DNA of 36,784 nt from Xenococcaceae cyanobacterium MO_167.B27 (lineage in GTDB: Bacteria > Cyanobacteriota > Cyanobacteriia > Cyanobacteriales > Xenococcaceae), in the NCBI GenBank assembly GCA_030065935.1, contig JASJCP010000040.1:1-36784 (forward strand). Reading direction: 5' to 3'. The translations under genes were made by a program, and so were the position numbers. The notes beneath the pieces are model-generated. The model saw only the letters and a list, made by a program, of their open reading frames with translations, was not told the origin of the DNA and searched no databases. Of the stretch, positions 25,829 through 33,421 are shown piece after piece; position 1 is the first letter of the stretch; each line of letters begins with the position of its first letter.

Positions 25829-26893
25829 ATGATACTCTCACAAAAATCTCTGGAAATGCCGATTACCAGCAAGGTTTTAGCAACTTCTGAACAGTTTGCT
25901 TCTCAACAACCCCATCTCCAACAACGGGAACAAGTTAGTCTTAATACTCTGGCAGTTTTAGCAGTCCATGACTATTTGGAGTTAATGGACATAGAAACTG
26001 AACTTGAGGATAGCGATAGCTGGAATCCTGTAGTGCGCTTGTGCGAAGATGTAGCGGACTTAATGGTGAAAGGATTGGGAAAACTGGAATGTCGTCCTGT
26101 ACTACCAGATTCAGAAAGCAGAAGTATTTATCATCTGCCTCCTGAAGTATGGGAAGACCGCATTGGTTATGTAGTGGTTGAGATAGACAAGGAAAGAAAA
26201 AAAGCCACCTTATTGGGGTTTGCTCCCACTGCGAGGAATGGTGAATTGCTGCTGAGAGAGTTGCAACCTCTTACTGACTTACTAAAACATTTGGAATCCC
26301 TAACTCAATCCCAAGTCAATTTAAGTCAGTGGCTTAACAACATTTTTCCTCTCGTGTGGCAGGAAATAGAAACGATTTTTCCTCTCGAACCAGAATCAAC
26401 TACTTCCCCAAACTCAGAGCAATTGGGTTCTAATTTACCTGGATGGTTAGAACAGATTGTAGATACGAGCAGGCAGATTTGGCAAGATTTATCGGGTTCT
26501 GAAAGGATGGAATTACAAAATGCAGGTGCCTTTCGTAGTCTGACCAGAGTTAATAATTTGTTGCCTAAGTCTGAACTAATGCGAGCTAAGTTAATTGACT
26601 TGGGAGTGCAACTAGGTTCTGAAACTGTAGTTTTACTCCTGGCTTTGACCCCAGAGTCCGAGCAGAAACTGCGTCTTATAGTTCAGATGTATCCTATAGT
26701 TGGGGAAGAGTATCTGCCAGCTAATCTTAAACTAGCTTTACTTTCTGAATCAGAAGAGACTCTTCAGGAGGTTACATCCAGAACTCAGGATAGAGGGATG
26801 CAACTAAAACCGTTTAAAGTTCTGCAAAATACCAATTTTAAGTTAAAAATAACTCTCGGTGATTTTAGCTTAACGGAAACTTTTAGTTTTTAA
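25829..26893 (+). CDS. DUF1822 family protein
   Basis: A 354-residue soluble protein. The segment SLNTLAVLAVHDYLELMDIETEL, followed by a CRPVLP segment and YHLPPEVWEDRIGYVVVEID, is the pattern I recall for DUF1822, a cyanobacterial family that repeatedly lies between a sigma-like gene and a CHAT-CHASE2 gene. The C-terminal part (VVLLLALTPESEQKLRLIVQMYP, then LPANLKLALLSE) is also typical and ends in a short beta-rich tail. The ATG at 25829, 14 bases after the sigma-like stop and behind an AAAGGAAA ribosome site, is chosen over an earlier in-frame ATG at 25763 that overlaps that gene. No catalytic motif is visible. Tight linkage suggests a cytosolic partner of the CHAT protease. Confidence 0.75.
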   Translation: MILSQKSLEMPITSKVLATSEQFASQQPHLQQREQVSLNTLAVLAVHDYLELMDIETELEDSDSWNPVVRLCEDVADLMVKGLGKLECRPVLPDSESRSIYHLPPEVWEDRIGYVVVEIDKERKKATLLGFAPTARNGELLLRELQPLTDLLKHLESLTQSQVNLSQWLNNIFPLVWQEIETIFPLEPESTTSPNSEQLGSNLPGWLEQIVDTSRQIWQDLSGSERMELQNAGAFRSLTRVNNLLPKSELMRAKLIDLGVQLGSETVVLLLALTPESEQKLRLIVQMYPIVGEEYLPANLKLALLSESEETLQEVTSRTQDRGMQLKPFKVLQNTNFKLKITLGDFSLTETFSF

Positions 26894-26897
26894 ATTT

Positions 26898-29252
26898 ATG
26901 ACTAAACTTGTAATTCTCAATCTCGGAGTGGGAAATTTCCAGAAAGGGTTTCCGACCATTACTATGCAGCTAGGGGAAGCGGGAAAGCTGTGGATGCAAG
27001 TAACTGGAAGCTTACCACCTGCACCAGAACTACCAGAACTGTATCGTTCCTGGCAGATACTATATAAAGCCATAAATTATTACAACAATCAAAGCAGATC
27101 TATTGAAGTTGAAGAAGCTAGTATTACCCATTTTTCTGAGGATGAATATAGTAGTATTTGTCAAAAATTAGACAAGAGTCTCAATAATTGGCTTGGAAAA
27201 GGGGGATTTATTAATATAGAACAGCAGCTAAGAACTCAACTTAATGCGGAAGATTCAATCAGAATAATCATTCAAAGTGATAATCATGATGTTTGGCAGT
27301 TACCTTGGCATCGCTGGAAATTAGTTAAAGAAGACTATCCTAAAGCAGAAATAACTCTTAGTGTCACTGAATATCCGCCACCACAAGTAAAATTAACCAG
27401 AAAACAAGAGAAGACCAAAATCTTGGTAATTTTGGGCAACAGCACTGGGATTAGGGTTAAAGAAGATGAAAAGTTACTAAAAAAGTTACCCAATGTGGAA
27501 TTACTCCTGTTAAATCAACCAGAGAGGCAGGAACTAAATGAGCAACTATGGGAACAGGGTTGGGATATTCTCTTTTTTGCTGGACACAGCCAGAGTGAGG
27601 ATGATGGTCAAACGGGAAGAATTTATATTAATCAAAATTCTGAAAATAATAGTTTGACCATGGGAGAGCTAGAAGAGGCTCTCAAGCGAGCAGTAGCACA
27701 GGGATTGCAATTAGCTATTTTCAATTCTTGCGATGGTTTGGGTTTAGTACGAGAACTGGCAGCAAAGGCAGTTTCCCTCCCAGTAGCAATTGTCATGCGA
27801 GAACCAGTAGCCGATCTAGTAGCTCAATGGTTTTTAAAGTATTTTTTGCGAGCTTTCGCTTCTGGAGAAAATTTTCAGGTAGCAGTAAGGCAAGCGAGAG
27901 AGCAACTGAGAGGTTTAGAAGGAGAATTTCCCGCAGCAAGTTGGCTACCAGTAATTTGCCAACACCCAGCAGTTGAGCCTCCTAGTTGGAGTCAACTCAA
28001 TAGCATCGAGGCAGTAACTCAGAAAAACCTAGCTTCTCCAATGGCTATCAGTTTTTTGACAACCATCTTAGTAGTAGGAATGCGACTGCTAGGTATTTTG
28101 CAAGGGTGGGAACTGAACGCTTTTGACTTTCTACTACGGATGCGTCCTTATGAGGGACAAGACCCAAGAATTTTAATGGTAATTGCTACCCCAGAAGATA
28201 TTGAAAAACAGCCAGTCAAGCCTTTAGGTAAAGCGTCATTATCAGATAATACCCTGGCTATACTGCTAAAAAAACTCCAGCAATATCAACCCACAACTAT
28301 TGGGTTGGATATTTATCGGGATTTTCCAGTTGCAACGGCTGATTCAGAACTGGGAACTTATCTGGGACAAAATAACCTTTTTGGAGTCTGTAAGGTTAGG
28401 TCTCCTCAAGATGGAGACAAGTTAGGAATCGCTCCTCCACCAGAGATTTCTCCTGAACAGATAGGCTTTGCTGATTTTGTGGTTGACTCAGATCGAATTG
28501 TCCGTCGTCATCTTTTAGCCATGGGTTATTCCTCTGATGCTACTGACCCTTGCACAGCAGTTAATAGCTTGAGTCTTCTAGTTGCTCTTCATTACCTACA
28601 ACAAGCTCACGGAATTGAATTTGATTATACTTCAGCAGGGGAATTAAAAATTGGCGGAGTTGTTCTCCGAGAATTAGATACTTACCCTGGTAACTATCGT
28701 GTTACGGATACTCGTGGGCGACAAATTCTCTTAAATTACCGTTCCCTAGATTCCCCTTTGGAGGTTGCCACCACAGTTACTGTAGGAGACATCATTGAAG
28801 ATAGAATTGCTCCTAGTCTTTTACCACAACTCAAAGGGCGCATTGTTTGGATTGGTATTGCTGCTCCCTTTGCCACTAGTAACGATTACTGGCTCACCCC
28901 TGACAGTGCAACTCAGCCAATTGCCGAGTCAAAAATACCAGGAGTATTTATTCAAGCTCACATGGTCAGTCAGTTAATCAGTGCCGTCTTGGATGGGCGA
29001 CCTTTACTATGGCTCTTACCTTGGTGGGGGGAAGTTTTATGGATTTGGGGGTGGTGTTTGATTGCTAGTTTACTAAATAGGTTGGGTTGGTCAAAGATAG
29101 TAGTTATTACTTTACTTATAGTAAGCTGCAATGTAGGAGTGAGTTATTTCCTCCTTCTTAAAAGTGGTTGGATGCCCTTAATTCCCTCAATAATCGCGAT
29201 CGCGCTGGCTAGTTTTGCTACTAAGATATCTTGCCGAAAATCACCTGAATAA
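26898..29252 (+). CDS. CHAT protease fused to CHASE2 sensor, membrane protein
   Basis: A 784-residue protein beginning four bases after the DUF1822 stop. Residues 1-165 form an N-terminal domain of unknown type. Residues 170-360 are a CHAT (caspase-like, clan CD) protease domain with catalytic H230 in FFAGHSQ and C278 in FNSCDG, both present. A transmembrane helix at about 382-402 leads to a CHASE2 domain (403-700), starting with the typical LNAFDFLLRMRPYEGQDPRILMV and containing PTTIGLDIYRDF. It ends with three more helices at about 703-727, 733-755 and 760-778. The predicted topology is cytosolic CHAT with periplasmic CHASE2, so an external signal could switch an internal protease. The substrate is unknown. 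Confidence 0.87.
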   Translation: MTKLVILNLGVGNFQKGFPTITMQLGEAGKLWMQVTGSLPPAPELPELYRSWQILYKAINYYNNQSRSIEVEEASITHFSEDEYSSICQKLDKSLNNWLGKGGFINIEQQLRTQLNAEDSIRIIIQSDNHDVWQLPWHRWKLVKEDYPKAEITLSVTEYPPPQVKLTRKQEKTKILVILGNSTGIRVKEDEKLLKKLPNVELLLLNQPERQELNEQLWEQGWDILFFAGHSQSEDDGQTGRIYINQNSENNSLTMGELEEALKRAVAQGLQLAIFNSCDGLGLVRELAAKAVSLPVAIVMREPVADLVAQWFLKYFLRAFASGENFQVAVRQAREQLRGLEGEFPAASWLPVICQHPAVEPPSWSQLNSIEAVTQKNLASPMAISFLTTILVVGMRLLGILQGWELNAFDFLLRMRPYEGQDPRILMVIATPEDIEKQPVKPLGKASLSDNTLAILLKKLQQYQPTTIGLDIYRDFPVATADSELGTYLGQNNLFGVCKVRSPQDGDKLGIAPPPEISPEQIGFADFVVDSDRIVRRHLLAMGYSSDATDPCTAVNSLSLLVALHYLQQAHGIEFDYTSAGELKIGGVVLRELDTYPGNYRVTDTRGRQILLNYRSLDSPLEVATTVTVGDIIEDRIAPSLLPQLKGRIVWIGIAAPFATSNDYWLTPDSATQPIAESKIPGVFIQAHMVSQLISAVLDGRPLLWLLPWWGEVLWIWGWCLIASLLNRLGWSKIVVITLLIVSCNVGVSYFLLLKSGWMPLIPSIIAIALASFATKISCRKSPE

Positions 29253-29757
29253 ACTGATTCCTAAGCTGTTACCCTTTTAAATTTGGTTGTTGAAAAGAGG
29301 CAAAAAATAACTACTAATAACCAGTTTAAATACCCAAAGTCTTAATTTGTAGAGATAGATTCAATCAGCAATTCTTATCAGAGACAAAATCAAAGATTAA
29401 TTCTATATAAATTTCAAAGAACTCATATCAATTGAGGACTCATTTTCACTTAAACTATAGGTTAACTGATACAGAGAAGAAAACAGTCCCAGAATATATT
29501 TCCGTTTTTCCTACTTCTTATCCAGGGCTATTTCATTCTGACTATAATCAACCAAGAAATGAATTTCTTGGCTTAAAGCCCAAGTCCGTTTAAACGGACT
29601 TAATATTCTTAGACAGAGAATTTATTCTCTGGATGCACGAGAATGAAATATCCCTACTTCTTCTCGCTCAATTTTTAATCTGACAATCAAGATAATTAAG
29701 AAGATTTAATCTTTATTTATAACTTAACGAGATATTAGTATCGTCTAGAAGTTGCTG
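29253..29757. other. 505-base gap between CHAT-CHASE2 and DUF928 genes
   Basis: No gene is visible. Apart from the compound palindromic element at 29529-29650, the gap is A+T rich and unremarkable. The DUF928 gene probably has its own promoter near 29700, where several weak TATA-like sequences occur but none stands out. Confidence 0.4.
29529..29650. repeat. Compound palindromic element
   Basis: Three consecutive palindromes inside an outer inverted repeat: CCAAGAAATGAATTTCTTGG (29552-29571), AAGTCCGTTTAAACGGACTT (29582-29601) and CAGAGAATTTATTCTCTG (29614-29631). The outer arms TATTTCATTCT (29529-29539) and AGAATGAAATA (29640-29650) are complementary. It is extragenic, like palindromic repeat families I recall in cyanobacterial genomes, and can fold into a cross-like structure as RNA or DNA. 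Confidence 0.7.
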
Positions 29758-30555
29758 ATGAATAAAACAATATTTAATCGCATTTTAGCTGTCAGCCTGA
29801 TTAACTTAACAATTTTACCAACCAATCTACAAGCACAAATGGCTGAATCTCAGCAAAGTATTCAGGGAAATTTACCTGTAAATTTTAAACAACCTAAACC
29901 CCCACCAGATGCTCCGAAAGTGGGACGAGGACAAGGAGGAGCAAGTCGGGGTGAATGCTCTATTGTTAACTCTAGTTCAAAAATAACTTTAACCCCTTTA
30001 CTTCCGTCTAATGGTTGGGGGTTGACAGCTTCTGAGTCTCCAACACTATGGGTGAATGTTACCTATCCATCAGGTAGATGGGAGGGAGAAATACCTCTGA
30101 CGGCAGAGTTATCGGTGGAAGAGCGAAAAACTGATACTAAGCTAGAACCCAAAAGTTACCCCCTTGAATTACCTAGAACTTCAGGCATTTTTAGTATTAC
30201 CTTACCTCATTCTTTAGAGTCAAATAAGTGGTATCGTTGGTATCTAGTTATTAACTGTGAGACAGAAAATTCCTCCCTCAGTGATGTTTTACAAATTGAA
30301 GGAGTTTTACAACGCAGAGAGTTAAATGAATTGGCATATAATGCAGAATCTTTGAATCCATCAGATTTAGTGAGCTTATATGCCCAAAACCATATCTGGT
30401 ACGATGCTTTCGATCAAGCTGCCCTGCTCCACTGTAATAATTGGTCGGATAATGAATTAAAAAATTACTGGCAAACTTTGTTAAAAAGTGATGAAGTTAA
30501 CTTAGATGCTGTTAGCGATCGCGCTATAATTTGTCCCAATACTAATTCCCGCTAA
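29758..30555 (+). CDS. DUF928 family secreted protein
   Basis: A 265-residue protein with an N-terminal signal peptide (MNKTIFNRILAVSLINLTILPTNLQA), then the proline-rich start PPPDAPKVGRGQGGASRGEC and the beta-rich domain containing LTPLLPSNGWGLTASESPTLWV, WEGEIPLTAELS and a W-Y-R-W-Y strand. This matches DUF928, a cyanobacterial family of unknown function usually found beside CHAT and TPS genes. The ATG at 29758 is preferred over TTG at 29752. It would act in the periplasm or at the cell surface. Its stop lies ten bases from that of the convergent TPR-CHAT gene, so little room remains for a terminator. Confidence 0.82.
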   Translation: MNKTIFNRILAVSLINLTILPTNLQAQMAESQQSIQGNLPVNFKQPKPPPDAPKVGRGQGGASRGECSIVNSSSKITLTPLLPSNGWGLTASESPTLWVNVTYPSGRWEGEIPLTAELSVEERKTDTKLEPKSYPLELPRTSGIFSITLPHSLESNKWYRWYLVINCETENSSLSDVLQIEGVLQRRELNELAYNAESLNPSDLVSLYAQNHIWYDAFDQAALLHCNNWSDNELKNYWQTLLKSDEVNLDAVSDRAIICPNTNSR

Positions 30556-30565
30556 GAGAGAATAT

Positions 30566-33421
30566 TTACAACCAATTGCCAATGATCACAAATGGTGCCC
30601 AGAAATAAGGTCTTCTCCAATCTGGGTCGCTCAAAAAATAGATTTGGGTCTGTTGCAGGGCTTGGGCTACAGTTGCTCCATCTCTCAATGCCTCATAAAA
30701 CTTAGTCATAAATTCCGCAGTAGCTAGATCGTTAACTTTCCACAAACTAGCTAAGGTAGTACGCACTCGTGCTTGGGCTGCTACCCCTGCCAATCCCAAG
30801 GCAGCCCGCCGATTGCCCTGGGCTGTTTCACAAGCACTGAGAATTAGTAATTCAATTACTTGAGGACTATCAGGATTATTAATCTGGAGTATCTGGTCTA
30901 AATCTCTAACTTTGACTCGCTTGCCCCAAACCAGTATGTAAGTTTCATCGGGGTCTGAATTAAACTCCCCATGAGTGGCAATGTGGACGATAGAAAAGGT
31001 AGCAGAGTCGATTTGTTGTTCTAGTTCTCCCTCGGTAAAAGTTTGATTTAATATTGGTTCAGTGCTAACATCAGCCAATTGCTGGATGTCTGCTAGTTCG
31101 CTGGGTACATAAGGTAGGGCTGCAAATTCGATGCCATCAACTATTTGCCCTTCACTTACTCCCGCAGTTAGGACTTTGATCTGTTTTTGTCGGGGGCGGG
31201 GATCAAAAAGCTGTCTATTGGGTATTACTGCTAGGGCATACTTTTCGACTAAATATTCTTGCTGGTTATAGAGTACGGATAGGGGAATATCTCGCACAGT
31301 ATCATCTAAAACAAAAACTAGGGTATTAACTTGACCGCTCTGTCTTAATGCTTCTAGGTCTTGTTCAATGGGTCTAATAATCCATTGATAGAGCTTCTGA
31401 GCTTCTTGTTTGACTTCTTCTGTGAAACGAGATTGTCTTAAATAGCGTTGGAGTTTTTGAACTGTCGCTTCAACTTCTGTATGCTGTATGAAGGTTGCTC
31501 GGTGAGCAAGGGGTTGTTGGGGTAGTTTGAAAATAATTTCCAAACGATCTGAGAGAATTAAGGGATAGATAAATGCTGCTTGGGGGTCTATTTCTCCCAC
31601 CACTGTTTCTACTTGCAGTTCGGGAGCTAGAGAACATTGCAAGAAATTTTCTAATTCAGAAAGGCGGAGAAAGTCAATAATCTCTAAAGCCTGAGTAGGA
31701 AAATCCTGGGCATCAGTCTCAGAAGTACCTTTTGTAGTTAACAGTAGATCGATTAACTGACGGTATAGAGGTTCAACATCATCACGGAAAGAAAATTGCA
31801 CATCTGAATCGAGGGTAATTAGGTCGCTGCGGACAGATTCTAAGGTTTTGCTTGCTGCTTCGTAAAAGGCGATCGCTTGTTCTCTATTTCCTTGGTTAGC
31901 CCACAATCTCCCTAGCTGCCATTGCCATTGATAGGCGATCTGGGGCGTTCGATCAGGTTGAGCCAGTAATAGAGCATTAGATGTTAATTTAATAGCCTCT
32001 TGACGACAATCCTGGGCTGTTTGACACCAATTAGGTGATTTTTTGTCTACAAGACTATAAGAAGCCCCCCTAGCCTTCCGATCCCCCCTTGATCCCCCCT
32101 TGGGAAGGGGGGTGGAGAGGGAACGAATTGTCTCCCCTTTTAGGGTAGATTTATAGGGGTTGGGGGATTTAGGGGGCAATGAATAACTTGTACCTTCTCT
32201 CTCCAACCACCAAGCACGATATTCGTACAATCCTGCTAAATTACCCAGAGCATAAGATTCTAAATAATTGTCTGGAATAGATTGGGCATTTTGTTTGGCT
32301 TCAATTAGAATTTGTTTAATTTTTTGCCAGTCAGGAGAGCTATTTTGTCTTTCAGCTAGACAGGCTTGACTTTTGGCAAAGTTAATTTGGGCATAAATTG
32401 TTGCTTTACTCAAAGGTAAGTTAGAAAGGTCAATCTCAGATAGTAAGTTGTTGGCTACTGTTAACTTTTTAGAATTGCTAGAAGCTGTATCTAGAATTAG
32501 GTCTAAAAGATTTAGTTGGGCTGAGATTCTGGTATTTCCTGGAGGAGATAGGGTAATACCCTGAGAGTATTGTTCTTGAGCTTGCTGATAAAAATTTCGT
32601 GCTTCTTGAGGCAGATTGCCAGATTTAGGCTCGATAACTTCACAACGCCAAGGGAGATAGTCATATTTGGGAGAGGATTGGCGATCGCGTATAATATTAC
32701 CTCTAGCTCTTAAAGTATTGCCCAGGCTGATTCTGGTAGCTGCTGGGTTTGTATCTAGGGAGCTTTGACCTACTGTTTGTAAGACTAATTCTGACTCTTC
32801 TAACTTGCCCAGTAACCGCAGAACATTACCAAGACTTCGCCAACCATTTATTTGTAAGGATGAACCAATCTCAATTTTTGGCTCTAGAGTCTGGATGGTT
32901 AAATCTTCACAACTATTGCTATCTAGTTCTAAAGCCGACTGCAACAGATCACAAGCGCGGTTGTAGAGTCCTAATTGTTGTAGGGCTTCTGCTTGGTAAA
33001 TTTGATTGCGAATTATTCCTTGCTGATCATTTAATTTCTGCTCAGAAATATTAGTAGCTTTTTGCCAGTTTTCTAAAGCTAATTCTGGTTGACCCAAACT
33101 CAACTGCAAGCGGGCTAAATTAGTTAGAGTTATGGCGAGGTTTTGCCAGTCTGATTGAGTTTCAAAGAGTTGGACAGCTTCTTCCAGATAGTTAATGGCT
33201 GAAACAAAATCCCCAGCACGATAATCAGCTTCTCCCTGTTGTACTAACTGTTGGGGATTCTTTACAGGTACTTGGGATAGGACTGGTGTTAATCCTGTGG
33301 TCAAAAAGATACTCAACAGAAATAAAATCAAATATCCCTGGCAGTTTTTTCTGAGCCAACAACCAAACCCTTTTAGAATAGAACCCATCGCATTGTGAAA
33401 TGAATGCCATTTTCTTGCCAT
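30566..33421 (-). CDS. Membrane-anchored or secreted TPR-CHAT protease
   Basis: A 951-residue protein. A hydrophobic segment at about 26-52 (YLILFLLSIFLTTGLTPVLSQ) is a signal peptide or anchor. TPR-like helix pairs follow at about 55-180 (starting QGEADYRAGDFVSAINYLEEAVQLF) and 480-540. A C-terminal CHAT domain lies at about 650-950, with H817 in HIATHGEF and C864 in LSACETAQG, both catalytic residues present. Residues about 416-453 come from an inserted repeat. The ATG at 33421 is chosen over one at 33463 because AGGGAGAGGAC directly precedes it as a strong ribosome site. It overlaps the end of the transporter gene by 49 bases, implying coupled translation. Likely a periplasmic protease or scaffold working with the transporter. 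Confidence 0.87.
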   Translation of the reverse strand: MARKWHSFHNAMGSILKGFGCWLRKNCQGYLILFLLSIFLTTGLTPVLSQVPVKNPQQLVQQGEADYRAGDFVSAINYLEEAVQLFETQSDWQNLAITLTNLARLQLSLGQPELALENWQKATNISEQKLNDQQGIIRNQIYQAEALQQLGLYNRACDLLQSALELDSNSCEDLTIQTLEPKIEIGSSLQINGWRSLGNVLRLLGKLEESELVLQTVGQSSLDTNPAATRISLGNTLRARGNIIRDRQSSPKYDYLPWRCEVIEPKSGNLPQEARNFYQQAQEQYSQGITLSPPGNTRISAQLNLLDLILDTASSNSKKLTVANNLLSEIDLSNLPLSKATIYAQINFAKSQACLAERQNSSPDWQKIKQILIEAKQNAQSIPDNYLESYALGNLAGLYEYRAWWLEREGTSYSLPPKSPNPYKSTLKGETIRSLSTPLPKGGSRGDRKARGASYSLVDKKSPNWCQTAQDCRQEAIKLTSNALLLAQPDRTPQIAYQWQWQLGRLWANQGNREQAIAFYEAASKTLESVRSDLITLDSDVQFSFRDDVEPLYRQLIDLLLTTKGTSETDAQDFPTQALEIIDFLRLSELENFLQCSLAPELQVETVVGEIDPQAAFIYPLILSDRLEIIFKLPQQPLAHRATFIQHTEVEATVQKLQRYLRQSRFTEEVKQEAQKLYQWIIRPIEQDLEALRQSGQVNTLVFVLDDTVRDIPLSVLYNQQEYLVEKYALAVIPNRQLFDPRPRQKQIKVLTAGVSEGQIVDGIEFAALPYVPSELADIQQLADVSTEPILNQTFTEGELEQQIDSATFSIVHIATHGEFNSDPDETYILVWGKRVKVRDLDQILQINNPDSPQVIELLILSACETAQGNRRAALGLAGVAAQARVRTTLASLWKVNDLATAEFMTKFYEALRDGATVAQALQQTQIYFLSDPDWRRPYFWAPFVIIGNWL
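32064..32177. repeat. In-frame repeat insertion inside the TPR-CHAT gene
   Basis: A 114-base stretch bounded by GCCCCCCTA at 32064 and by AGGGGGC ending at 32177, which are near-inverted. It contains a tandem pair of GATCCCCCCTT-like units and a CCCCCCTTGGGAAGGGGGG palindrome. It is exactly 38 codons long and stays in frame, adding a proline/glycine-rich linker (around STPLPKGGSRGD) between helical repeats. Composition differs sharply from the flanks. A weak SYSL-coding duplication flanks it. Confidence 0.65.

Noticed and set aside
27728-27976. Ser/Arg-rich open frame within the CHAT-CHASE2 gene
   Set aside because: Overlaps the conserved CHAT core on the same strand in another frame; composition typical of a shadow frame.
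29529-29650. Possible attC-like or CRISPR-like site
   Set aside because: Palindromes differ from one another, no integrase or spacer structure; better described as a compound extragenic palindrome.
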